In this document: positions 24,542 to 35,020 of the stretch, piece by piece
How the letters are laid out: every line of letters begins with the position of its first letter
Position numbering within the stretch: position 1 is the first letter of the stretch
NCBI GenBank assembly: GCA_008000375.1
Contig: SMOI01000081.1
Span: 58,766 to 122,765, forward strand
Direction: 5' to 3'
Origin: Poteriospumella lacustris
Taxonomy: Eukaryota > Sar > Chrysophyceae > Chromulinales > Dinobryaceae
Length of the DNA: 64,000 bases
Notes under the pieces: generated by a model
The model's input: only the letters and a program-made list of their open reading frames with translations
Told to the model about the DNA's origin: nothing
The model's database searches: none
Translations under genes and position numbers: made by a program

Positions 24542-26829
24542 CACTGCTACGGCGGTGGTGATCGCCATCGCCTCGACTATGTGTAGCACCACCAACACCA
24601 GCACCAGCACCAGCACCAACCCTCTGTACATATATATACGCACGGCCTGCGGCTCTTTTCTTTGTATAGTTTGTCTGTTGCTAACGAGTCTTAAGATCAC
24701 ACTTACACCACTTCTCCATCCTCCGAAACGTCGTTTTTCCCTTTTCTCTTTTTTTGATTTTGTTGTTTGTTTGTTTGTGGAGGGGGGTGAGGTGGGGAGG
24801 GAAGGACTGCACTGCGCTATCTCCACTGCGCTGTCCCCACCTCCTCTTTCTTTCCTCGCTGTCTGTTCCCCCCTCTTCCTTTCCACCCAAGACATGAGCG
24901 ATGGTCGTTTTTCATTCCGTTCTCTCGTGTGATCCATGTCCATGTTCTCTCGTGTTCTCGTCACACGCATGGCTCTTTATCTTTGGGAGACGCAAGAGTC
25001 CCTCCCGCCTTCCCCCCCTCTCTCCCTCTCTCTCTCCCCTCTCCCTACAATTCAGTCAGTCTTCTTCGCTGTGTCTCATACATTTCCCCAGATGCTACCT
25101 TCGGTTCCCCTCCTCGCCGTCGCCATCGTCGTTGTTGTCGTTGTTGTCGTTGTTGTTGTGTGCCGTCCTCGTCGGCGGTGTCATCACTGCTATCCCCATC
25201 GTCATCATCACCGGTCTCCTCTGCTTTCACATATCTTTTACGCAGTGTTTCTCCTTGGGCAACGTTCTTTTGCCGCGCCGTAATCCACCGAGACAATGTT
25301 CCGCTTTCGGAAGAGGGGGAACCAAGGATGTGGTGTTGGGGGTCCCTGAACGATACATACCCCTGTCCTTGTGGCACGCTCCATCCCGCCTCACCCGCCA
25401 TCCTGGGCTACCCCCCCCCCATCAATAGTAGTCTCTTCTGTCTTTGTCTGTTTTGTCTGGGACGGTGGTGCGTCTGCCACCGTCTGCGCACCAGAAAGGG
25501 GAAGCTGTGACTATGAAGAAGAGTGCCGCTCTATCTCCTTCGGCCCTTGGTCCTTCCCGTCCCCACCCCTGTCCCCACTTCCGTTGTCCTCCATCCCTTC
25601 AGGCGGCACAACCCCCCCCCTACAACGACCCCCCCCCTACACCCGTGTAAATATCTCGTTGACGATCCTTGTTGGTTGGTTTTGTTCTTTACCGCATCTG
25701 CAGTTGTTCGCCGGTCGATGAGTCTTTCTTCGGTGCATTTTCTTCCGTTGGATTCCTCTGTGGCCGCGAACTCACACAGTCGTGTTTGTGTGTGTGGCTA
25801 GCGATAGGTAGTTCACAGTTCATTCGTTCGTTCGCTCGTTCGCTCGTTCGCCTCGCTCTCTATGCCTTGGTAGGACATTCGTTCTTTGCCGCTTCTCATT
25901 GTTTGCTCTTTCTCTTCTTTTATTTTTGGACTTTGTTGATGATTCGTTGGTTCGTTGTGTAGTTGAGGGTCTGTTGGCACCTGGGTCGCGTGGAATGATG
26001 TGGGTGGCCGGGTGGCGTGTTGGGTTTGGACTTGTGCTGTGTTTTTTCTTCAGATTTTGGTTTCTGTTTTGAATCACCATCATCGTTGTCGTCGTTACGA
26101 GTATCTCCTTCTTCTCCTAGCCGCTGAACTGGGCGCCCCAACAACCTATTTTGAAATGAAAAGAAAAACCAAGAAAAAGAACAAAAGAAGCTGCGGTAGG
26201 TAGCTACCCCCCCCCCACCATTGGCCACAAATGCTTTATGCTTTACCACCCACGTGGCATCTATGAAGCCGTTTCAAAGGTCACCTGCGCTGTGCTGCTA
26301 CCTTCTCAATTCAGTTCTCGTGGCAGTCGTCGTCATTCGTTCCTTCTGTTGCCTACGGGGAGTCATCCCGCTTCGCTGTCGCACAAATACACACCCTCCT
26401 CCCCTTCCTCACGTGCATCATTGGTTCTGGTCATCGTCTGTTGGGTATTCTTCACGAAACAGAAAGGTATCGATGGGTATCATATTTATACGTACAGAAA
26501 GAAGCTCTGCTGCAGCATTGAGCCAGCAGATATCACACGCCGACAGGAATAACACTCTCTGTAATCTGCACTTTTCTCTCTCTCACTCTCCTCCTGAAAC
26601 CGATCTCGTGGTGTTGTTGCCGTATGATAGACCCTTTCTTGATGCATCAATCTACATATGCATGAATCGGCGGAACATACCAAAACCTTTGCACCTACAC
26701 GGGCGACGATGACGACGACGACGACGACGAAGGGCTTGAAGACAGGACGAGGCTCCCTCCCCCAGCGACCACCACCAATCGATATCGCACATTTGTTTTT
26801 GTTGGTGAACTCAATAGAGAAAATCCCCC
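24542..26829. other. 2.3-kb pyrimidine-rich non-coding region
   Basis: The plus strand is strongly C/T-rich (CTCTCTCC and TTGTTGTCG repeats) with homopolymer C runs of 9-10 nt near 25411, 25612, 25629 and 26207. Several open frames cross it, but their translations are Ser/Pro/Arg/Leu simple-sequence products, change composition between frames and carry no domain. It should include the 3' UTR of the VHS-GAT gene and the promoter of the next gene. No RNA gene was recognised. Confidence 0.5.
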
Positions 26830-27723
26830 ATGACAGCAATATTCGCAAATGATGTTGTCGCCAATTTATCTCCTGCAGAGATCGAGCAGATTCTCACCAA
26901 CCATCCAGGAAATGCCGAGATATTCGAGGATGGGATTCATCTTGCTGAGCCAAAGTTTCCTTTGAAAAATATGTTCGGATTTGTATTGGGAATGCATATC
27001 GTTGGCACAGTCCTATTTTTCGGCGGAAAATGCACCACCGGAACGGATGGAACTAAGTTTCTAAACGGAAGTCTGCTATCGCCGGACATCTCTGTTTGGA
27101 CCGACGAGCGAAAATTCAGTAAAGAGACAGCGTGTCATCTTTATCGAGACGGAACAGCTCCGAAGCTGGTCATGGAGTGTGAATGGTACCATGAACGAGA
27201 TATGACGAAGAAAGCCTTTGACAAGGTGTTGCATTACTACTTCTCGGATGATTTTACTGGTCTGAACGACACATATGGAAACCCCACACGAGTGGAAGAG
27301 GCATGGGTCTTCATCACCCACGTAGACAGAGAGGAAGTGCCCGAGAATCACCAATCTCGTGTGAAGTGCCGGTGGGGCTCTATCCCGATCGCCAACGAGG
27401 TAGTGATCACAATCGTCAATCTGTTTGTGGCGCTTGTATACGTTTCCGTCGAGCAAAGCACCCCGTCTCTTGGCTGGAGATGCTTGTGGAAGTTTCTAGC
27501 CATCCTTGCTCGATATCTATGTTGGGTAGTCCTTGATGTTGTGCCGGGAAGACCAACACCACCAAAGAGCCCCCTTGTTCCGTACATAGCCATCTACTTT
27601 CGCGGAGACAAAAATCATCCAACGTTCTACCACCTCCACCCAGACCAAGTGCTCCTTGCACCTTGGAACAGCACCCTGTCCATGATGAAACCATTGCGTA
27701 CAAACCGGATTTTATCCATGTAA
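26830..27723 (+). CDS. Orphan predicted membrane protein (297 aa)
   Basis: A single open frame with an ATG in fair context (CCCATGACA) and ordinary, non-repetitive composition supports a real gene. It encodes hydrophobic stretches at about residues 49-66 (FGFVLGMHIVGTVLFF), 197-214 (VITIVNLFVALVYVSV) and 222-246 (LWKFLAILARYLCWVV). A roughly 130-residue soluble loop rich in Trp, His, Asp and Glu separates the first two. There is one isolated Cys pair and no motif I know. Its neighbours do not suggest a function. It may be lineage-specific; an additional upstream exon cannot be excluded. Confidence 0.6.
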   Translation: MTAIFANDVVANLSPAEIEQILTNHPGNAEIFEDGIHLAEPKFPLKNMFGFVLGMHIVGTVLFFGGKCTTGTDGTKFLNGSLLSPDISVWTDERKFSKETACHLYRDGTAPKLVMECEWYHERDMTKKAFDKVLHYYFSDDFTGLNDTYGNPTRVEEAWVFITHVDREEVPENHQSRVKCRWGSIPIANEVVITIVNLFVALVYVSVEQSTPSLGWRCLWKFLAILARYLCWVVLDVVPGRPTPPKSPLVPYIAIYFRGDKNHPTFYHLHPDQVLLAPWNSTLSMMKPLRTNRILSM

Positions 27724-28333
27724 CAGGCCGCACCGCACAACGTACTCCGTACTGTCTACAGAACTAATTAATCACCTTAAATGTCCGTTACTAAGCTTGT
27801 GCGGCTTTCTCTCTGGCAAGCTTCACGATTTTGGATTTCGGTGCAGCTTAATCCTAGAGCGAAGCCGCATGGAGACATCCAACGTTCGCCATCGAAAGCG
27901 ATGCTGTGTCGTCCTCATTCTCGTTTATTCATATTCATCGTCCAGTCTCCGTTTCTTCACATTTTCGTTCTTGAATGCGAACCGGCACGCGGACAGAGCC
28001 GCGAAGTGCCGCGGGGCAGATGATGGTTCATTGAGAAGAACTGACCAATAGGAGCAACATCGGGCGATAATGAATACGTGAACAAAAGCGAATGAGTCCA
28101 CAACGAGAACAGAAACCAATAAAGTCCGTCAATCCAAAAAATAAAAATAAAAAAACGAATATAAACAGAGCAGAGCGTGAGTCGAGCAAAAATAAGAGAC
28201 AAAGAACAGCAGAGTAGAGAGGGAGAAATGTGGTCGATCGATCGGCCAAAGACTGTAAATGTATTGGGAGCGTTGTAAGTGTCTACGTTTGGACAAAAAA
28301 GAAGGTGGGGGGGGGCAAGCCTCACGAGAGGTT
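27724..28333. other. Convergent AT-rich spacer
   Basis: About 610 bp between two convergent stop codons. The second half is A-rich, with runs such as AAAAATAAAAATAAAAAAACG near 28138. A G run of about 9 nt lies near 28306. No gene is seen. Confidence 0.4.
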
Positions 28334-30209
28334 TCACGTTCTACGAACCGGGTTCATGGCAGAGGACCAAGACGAAGCTTTGTCTCCATGCGGCCCAGCG
28401 GGATTCGTCGTACTGTTACCCATTTCTTCATCGATTTCATTGTCTTCGTCGTCTGAATCGGGATCTCCTGACGACGACTGCTGCGGCGCCGCAGCTCCGT
28501 GTCCTTTGTTGGCCAATTTGGTGGTCATTTGGACTTCAACGGGGGCTTTACCAGAGCCGTTATGATGGCTACTACTATGCCCTTGAGTAGCTTCAGGTGA
28601 CGATGAACCGGCTACATAATACGCACAGCCGACCAGGAAGAGCACCATTTCCAGCAATCTACAGAGACACACACATACACACGCATACACATACACATGA
28701 GACGAATTGACGTCCATTAACAAAGACGAACAACAGGGCAAGCTGAATGACGTACGAAGTGCCAAAGACGAAAATCATCAACGAATCCAACTCTGCCAGC
28801 GTATAAATGAAAATGATCGCATTCACAAAGGTACCCGCCAAGCTGCACCAATAGAACACCCAACTGCCACCGATCCAATCGTTGGCGAAATGTTCTTGAC
28901 GCCAGGCTTCACTCGCACAGCAGAAGACATACTTCGAAAGCGGCAGCAACAAGTTTTTGTATTCCTACAGGCATATCGCCGCGACCAACCACCACATCGC
29001 GAACACGTTAGTCACACAGAACAGAACAGAGCTCGAAACGCTCAACCGATTGACGTACCCGATCGCTGGGATAACAAGCCCGAACAAAGACCAATGACCC
29101 CAACGTAGCAACAATGGCAAAGCCTAAAGCTACTAGATATATCAAGGAATGATAATGGGTTTGCGCCACAAAGATCAACGAATAAGGAATGAAAGGGAAC
29201 GTCGCCCCCACGAAGAGCCACGAGGCCAGCAACTCATCCGACTGAAGATGGTAGTAATTGGCGAAGACGGGACGCATGGGCGGATCGGAATGGAAAGCTC
29301 GCACGAAGGCCAAGGATCCCAAGGTGGAAAAGACACCCGAAATCAGCATGAGAATCCACGACGCGACAAATTCCGTTTCGGAAAGTGTCGAGTCGTCATC
29401 GGACAAGAAACGGTCATATTTGTTGATCACTACCACGAGCGCAGTGAAAACAATACCCACAGAACCGTATACAAGCCACCTACATCATGGATGACAAGAG
29501 AAGGTAAGAACAACAAGAGAGGATGGGGGAGGCGGGGGGCAGACGATGGAGGGAGAGAGAGACGAACGTACCAGGAGCCGTGGGTTAAATCATTGGCACC
29601 GCTCACGGGCAGCCAGCCAAATGCTCCTCGTTGTGCAAGGGTTTTCGCCTTACGACTTCGTGCATCATGATAAGCCAACGCATTGTGGATCGCGCGTCTC
29701 ATGACGTTGGTACCGCGGGCACGGTCGACGACATCACGGAACGTCTTCGTCAGGCCCTGACGCTGACTGAGACTCTCGCGGTTGAAGTACGTTTGACGTG
29801 TAACTTCTGTAGTTTTATGCTTTTTGCCGATTGCAGTATTGATGGCAACAATGAGACTGCGGATATCGTCGGGTGTGCCAATGCAACGGAACATCGAGTC
29901 AATGTTGTCAAGGCGCTTCGCCTTCACCGTGAGAACTTGCTCAGCGAATGCTACCTCGGGGTCGTCATCTTCACGACACGTTAATTCCGTCTCAATGGAT
30001 GCATCCAAGGCAAACATGTGGTTCTTCGGAACCTGCATGTCCTTCTTAGGATACGCATACTGGAAGTATCCTGTTGTACCATTGGAAAAAATGCGACAAA
30101 TACGCAATTGGTACGGCTTCCACTTCATTGTCATGCCCAATTCTCTCGCGTGCAGCACTGAGAACATAATTGCCTTGTTTTCATACACCATCTTATCGTC
30201 GACACTCAT
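28334..30209 (-). CDS. Six-TM membrane protein with soluble N-terminal domain, four exons (530 aa)
   Basis: Exons 30209-29572, 29479-29059, 28964-28756 and 28658-28334 join in phase (1593 nt). All three introns (92, 94 and 97 nt) begin GTACGT. The last intron contains a CA-rich microsatellite. Residues 1 to about 130 look like a compact beta-rich domain, possibly PH-like (RICRIFSNGTTGYFQYAY). A basic helical linker leads to about six TM helices (roughly 213-231, 249-273, 295-317, 325-348, 383-408 and 413-438). The motif TLGSLxFVRA occurs twice about 75 residues apart, suggesting an internal duplication in the membrane part. The C-terminal tail is soluble, rich in Ser, Gly and Asp. I do not recognise the family; membrane localisation is clear but no activity can be inferred. 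Confidence 0.7.
28663..28697. repeat. CA-rich microsatellite in an intron
   Basis: A run of ACACAC and ACATAC units within the third intron of the six-TM protein gene, immediately upstream (in gene sense) of the acceptor CTGTAG. Confidence 0.7.
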
Positions 30210-30682
30210 GATTGATACACTTCACACACGGCCGGTAAACAAAACAAAACTTGGAAGATAATGACGCTAAGTCCACGTCTCAAAGTCTGCCTGTGTTCCT
30301 ACAAGTAAAAGAGTTGAAGGAAGCCGCTTCCACCATTGGAATTGTGACCAAGCGACACAAACAGACGAAGATCCATGGTCCATGATGGTCCAATCGTCTT
30401 TGGTGTGCCCAGCAGTCAAAAAGCACCCACCCAGAACGCCCAGGAATGTGCCAACTCTGAGTATGCGGGCCGTTACAACTCCAACGGCATATCGACCACA
30501 GCAGCAGCGGCATGGAAACAGCAGAAGAAGACCCATGCCATACGGCATACACAAATAACAAATAACAGATACATAACAAAATTCCAGAGCTTCGTTTACT
30601 CAAGTATTGCCGTGTTCTTTTCACTGTCCTCTATAGTCCACGGTTGCATTGGTGTATACATTAAGTGGTGAAACGAAAGAAA
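30210..30682. promoter_or_regulatory. Divergent upstream region of the six-TM and BAR-like genes
   Basis: About 470 bp between divergent start codons. Both promoters are expected here. The minus-strand ORFs of about 100 codons in it lack any recognisable feature. Confidence 0.35.
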
Positions 30683-33079
30683 ATGTTGGGGTCATCTGGT
30701 CGTCAAACGCAACAAGCGACTCCCTTTCAGGATTTCAACGAGGAAGTCAAAGAATTGACGATGCGGTTCTTCAAAGCTCGAGAAAACTGTGGAGAGGAGT
30801 CACTGAAACTACTCCACACCAATCAACGTTTCCTCAAACATTTGGAAGATCTGAAGCGAGCCAAAGAGGAAGTGGAAAATCGACGAAACAATTATGTGGA
30901 TCAAGCTACCGTATTCGCTCTACGTGATGCTGAATTGCGGTATCAAAAGGCCTGTTTATTAGACACCGAAAAGGAATGGGCAGATATGATTTCCAATCGC
31001 CACGAAGAAATCAAAGCCTTTCGGTTGGATTTGGAAAAGCAACTGCAACATTACTGCGACGAGCGTCGTAAAACCGCGACGGTGCAAACAAAAGTCACCA
31101 ATCGCACAGAAGATAATCGCATCAATTCATTGAATAGTGTGGCCTTCTGTACCTACGCACAAACCATTGTTGAAACGGAAGTCAAGAAACTGTGTGCCGC
31201 CGCGAACCTACCTACGACGAGAAACGTCCAACGTATTCAGAAGATTATGAAGAAGGCCACACAAGCGGCAAAGAATGAGTTGACATCCTATTATGAAGAT
31301 CGTATCAAAGAGTTCAAACGACAGGAACGTATCTTATACGGGCGTGGTCGTGATGCGGCTGAAATCATGCCACGGTCCGTTCTACGACCCGGTGAAACCG
31401 CCAACGGCAACAATGACAACAACAATGGCAATGGCAATGGCAATGGCAATAACAATGGGAACGGCTCTGGCAATGGCAACAATGGCAGTGGGAATTCCTC
31501 TGATATTACGGCGGAGATGTTGGTGGATACCATCGAAAACCGTATTGCGACGAAACTGTTGGCGGGAACCATGGACTACAATCGACCCGATTCACAGTCC
31601 TATCGCCAACAAACCGCTGCTGGAGATGGGGATGGGGATGGTGGTGCTGCTTCATCTCATCGTTTGTCGTCGTCTCTCACGCCTGCACCACCATCGGCCA
31701 ATATGGGTTCGTCGAGTGGGAAAAACGGCGGCAACGGTGGTCGACGTACCTTGACCCAAAATGGACGACCGTCGATGGGTCTTCGTGCGAGTATTTTAGC
31801 ACAACATCAACAGCAGATTCTGATGCAGCAACAACCACCAGCGCATGGCCACCAGCATCATGGCCACCAGCATCATGGGGGTGGTCATTCCTCGTATGGT
31901 CCACGTGGGCATCGTCGTTTCTCGTTGCTGCAGGTACGTCCACATCGTTTTCTCTCTCTCAGTCTATCGTCGTAACGTGGTGTTCATGTAACGATCCGTT
32001 CTCCGATGTTGTTGTTGTTGTTATTGCGATAGAATGGTGACTTGGTTCCAGCGGTGGCGTCCTCTACGGCGGCGCATGACCATGGCGCGGGGGCCTCGTC
32101 GACGCAGAAAGGTGGCAGTGGCAAAGCATCGACGTTGACCACTCCGTTGTTGAGCAGTACCGCCCCGTCCTCCGGTGGCAAACATGTTGCCATGTCCAGC
32201 ACAAATCCTGGAGGAGGAGGGGGAGGAGGAGCGTCTGATCATCACAAAGCGACGACGAAGACGACGAAAAAGAAGCAGGGCCATAAACAAGGCGGCCACA
32301 CGGCGAATGTGCTCTACGACCCCGACAAATATTCCGCCGCCTGCAACCCAGAATTTGTCAAATCCCATGCGTTGTTGGACTTGACGTCACCGGCAATCAC
32401 CGAACGTGAAGAGAAATTGATGGAATTGGCGTTGTTGTCCTGTGAAGCCCGTGGGAAAATGGCGCATTTGACGGCCTTGCGGGATGCATTGGACAGCCTG
32501 TTGATTCGCCAAATGGCGTGTTTGATGACGGTCTTGCATCACAATCAACCTATTCCATTGTTGGCGAACTCGGCCGCAGCCAGAATGTTGATGGATGCGA
32601 CGCATCAACCCGCCGAAGCATTGATCGAGCAACATTTGTTGGTACCAAAGTCTGCGACGATTGATTTCGATGACATTTTGGAGAACCATGGTCCACCGGC
32701 GCATTTCTTGACCCCAACGATTGTCGAAGAAGGATCCTCGGTCAGTGATACCGCGGCGATGGTCCAACAACAACATCAACAGTATCAACAACAACCGAAG
32801 AAGAAGCTGACGATCGCGCAGTTCAAGAAAATGCCGTTGCGGTTGTCTGCGGCGCATAAGATTGTGCAGTTGGATTGTGCACAGAAGGAACAGGATATTC
32901 ATTTGTTGCGCGATCGGATTGTGTTGCTGTTGCAGCGTCCCTCGCTGGACTCCCCTCCGAACACCGCGCCGGGGGGTCGTGGGGGCGGCGGTGGCGGTGC
33001 TGCTGCCACTGCCGCGGAACATGCCGCCCTGGCGACGATGACGGCGGGCGAAGACTTCGCAGCGATGGGCGACACGTAA
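30683..33079 (+). CDS. BAR-like coiled-coil protein with low-complexity C-terminus, two exons (765 aa)
   Basis: Exons 30683-31933 and 32033-33079 join in phase 0 across a 99-nt intron with a GTACGT donor. The open frame begins 6 codons upstream with GTG, but the first ATG is 30683. Residues of about 10-225 form long amphipathic helices (FFKARENCGEESLKLLHTNQ, AELRYQKACLLDTEKEWADM) whose pattern is like BAR-domain coiled coils that bind curved membranes. A Gly/Asn repeat linker follows at about 245-275, then Ser/Gly/His/Gln-rich disordered sequence. A second helical block near residues 555-605 (TEREEKLMELALLSCEARGK) and further helices lie towards the C-terminus. The BAR assignment rests on helix length and charge pattern, not on a signature motif, so a generic coiled-coil protein is the alternative. 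Confidence 0.65.
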
Positions 33080-33304
33080 TCATCGACGACGTATGGCTGC
33101 GGCTGTAGCTGCGGCTGTAGCTGCGGCGGCGGTAGCGGCTGCGGCGGTGATTGATTTCTGTATTTACACACACGCTTATTTTTCACACTGTACATCGAAT
33201 ATAACTAGCAGATCTATCAATCTTATCAAGTATGTGTGATGCGCAAAAGGGGTGGAGGTTTTGCTGGGGAGAGGAATGGCTTCACTCGTTGTGCGTGTGG
33301 CGTT

Positions 33305-34582
33305 TCAGCAGGAGAACTTCACATGCACCCACACACGGTACCGCGCTTGTTTCTTCTGCCGATTGGCATATTGACGATGAATATAATACGATTCTTCCAC
33401 CTGAAACCCCGCGGCAGAACCCAAGGAAATCAATTCGTCGATGGTGAAGAAATAGGCACAGGTACCATCTTGACGCACGTAGAAATTGTCGTCCAACTTC
33501 GCGTCGCCTTTGAATCGCAGCTGCGCCTCGTCGTATCGACCATAGTCGCGAATCATCAAATAACTCTTTTGTCCCGTGGATTGTTGTTGATGACGCAAGG
33601 CGTGAAAGATATTCCGAAACGCGATATGATGATCTTCGGGTGCGATCGCGCTCAGAACGAACATACACAGCGCCGCGTTGTAGCCAGGAAATGCACCCAA
33701 ACTACTGCTACCACTACTGCTACTGCCGCTGATACTGCTGCTGCAGCTGCTACCGGTTGTCATTTCTGTCGGAGGAGGAGCTTCAAAATCAGGAGAAATG
33801 ATGCTCTTGATGTATCCCTGCGCACGGGGATGTCCAGAGGCATCGAGGTTCTCCGGCTGTAGCGCGCGTTTGTTCAAGAGTTCAATAGCCGACTTCGCAA
33901 AGTCCATCGCCGACACTTTCAATACAGGATTGATCTGTAACAGAGGCCAGATGGCATTTCCTACCCCACTTCCTATTTCCAACAAGTACCAATGACGATC
34001 GTAAGGAGACGCCTGTGGAGCAGCAACGTCTGCGGGTTGCGTAAGGAGCTCGGGGAAGACCACGTGGAGGTAGTGGCGGTCTTTGTAAAAGTGATCCTCG
34101 TTTCGTTGATAGAAGTAATGCCAATATCGACCAGCTTCTTTCACGTATTTATTACGCCAATGCTCTGATGCTGGCTTTCCAGTCTTGGCCTGCTCCTGTA
34201 GCCGAGACAAAGCCATCGATTCTTTTTCCGGAGTCCAAGCGTCATCGGCCCACACCAGTTCCGAATTCTCTAATATATCGCCGGTATACGGTGCAGGTCC
34301 TTCGGCGGTAAACTGTTTGCCTTTCTCCAGCACCGATGAATCCTCGTTCGCGTCTTTGTCGTCTCGCTCTTCGTCCCATTCCTCAACGACTTTATACTCT
34401 GCGCCGCCTTGGACACGTGCCGATGAAATACTATACAGCCATGTCAGTTCTTCAACTGCTGGACTCGGAGGAACCGCTGGTAAGCTGTTATAGTAGGAAG
34501 AAAGAGACGACGAGTCACCGGCGATACTCTTCACAATACACTCCCTGTACTCCAATACACGCGCAGTAAATTCGGAATTCAT
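33305..34582 (-). CDS. METTL2/6/8-family tRNA m3C methyltransferase
   Basis: Single exon, 425 residues. The frame extends 15 codons upstream of the first ATG (34582) with a TTG; I use the ATG. The conserved family block HWRNKYVKEAGRYWHYFYQR precedes a class I SAM-dependent methyltransferase fold with motif I LLEIGSGVGNAIWPLL. Further family features are AMDFAKSAIELL, the phrase LMIRDYGRYDEAQLRF, the DGTCAYFFT segment, and a C-terminal basic end typical of the family. These enzymes (yeast Trm140/Abp140, human METTL2) form 3-methylcytidine at position 32 of certain tRNAs in the cytosol. An unusual Ser-rich insert of about 20 residues (SSSISGSSSSGSSS) sits between the motif IV region and the FDYN-like part of the fold. 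The N-terminal about 90 residues are family-atypical and acidic. Confidence 0.88.
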   Translation of the reverse strand: MNSEFTARVLEYRECIVKSIAGDSSSLSSYYNSLPAVPPSPAVEELTWLYSISSARVQGGAEYKVVEEWDEERDDKDANEDSSVLEKGKQFTAEGPAPYTGDILENSELVWADDAWTPEKESMALSRLQEQAKTGKPASEHWRNKYVKEAGRYWHYFYQRNEDHFYKDRHYLHVVFPELLTQPADVAAPQASPYDRHWYLLEIGSGVGNAIWPLLQINPVLKVSAMDFAKSAIELLNKRALQPENLDASGHPRAQGYIKSIISPDFEAPPPTEMTTGSSCSSSISGSSSSGSSSLGAFPGYNAALCMFVLSAIAPEDHHIAFRNIFHALRHQQQSTGQKSYLMIRDYGRYDEAQLRFKGDAKLDDNFYVRQDGTCAYFFTIDELISLGSAAGFQVEESYYIHRQYANRQKKQARYRVWVHVKFSC

Positions 34583-34765
34583 GTTCTCGACAACCCTTAC
34601 TCCAAGATCAAGGAAGAAATTCCTCAATCAACTATGATGCACCGATGAAACACGTTGATCAACTATCGAACTTGGTCATACCAACCAATGAAAAATGGCC
34701 CCAAGGGAACGTGCAGTACCTACTGATCATTGTTTCTATTTTTCGTACGTTTCCAACTTTCATGA

Positions 34766-34839
34766 GGTCGTTTAGCTCAGTTGGTTAGAGCATGGGTCTA
34801 ATAAACCCAAGGTCCTGGGTTCGAGCCCCCGATCGACCA
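34766..34839 (+). tRNA. tRNA-Ile (anticodon AAT)
   Basis: A 74-nt cloverleaf. The acceptor stem pairs GGTCGTT with ATCGACC (one T-T mismatch) with discriminator A. The D arm is GCTC-AGTTGGTTA-GAGC. The anticodon stem TGGGT/ACCCA closes loop CTAATAA, giving anticodon AAT (read as IAU, isoleucine). The variable loop is AGGTC and the T arm holds TTCGAGC with one mismatch in the stem. A-box and B-box promoter sequences are intact (TTAGCTCAGTTGG, GGTTCGAGCCC). No CCA is encoded, as expected in a eukaryote. No intron. A short pyrimidine-rich stretch with TTTT about 14 nt downstream could end Pol III transcription. Confidence 0.92.
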
Positions 34840-35020
34840 TACCTTTTGCCTTTTATCGTTTGTCGTCTTTACCACACTTCTTTCGTTCGGACGATTTCGT
34901 ATTGAGATCCAAACAACGTCATTCTGTTTTGGTTACTTGGTTATAATATGTTGTGAAAGGGGCGGACCTGACATGGATATCTTCAATGAACTTTGTTGCA
35001 CTTCCGAACTCACTTATTAT
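34840..35020. other. Spacer between tRNA-Ile and the reelin-like gene
   Basis: Short AT-rich gap; a T-rich stretch just after the tRNA is the likely Pol III stop. Nothing else is seen. Confidence 0.35.

Noticed and set aside
24901-25510. Long plus-strand ORFs in the CT-rich region
   Set aside because: Several frames stay open at once because of simple sequence; translations are Ser/Pro/Arg/Leu-rich without any motif.
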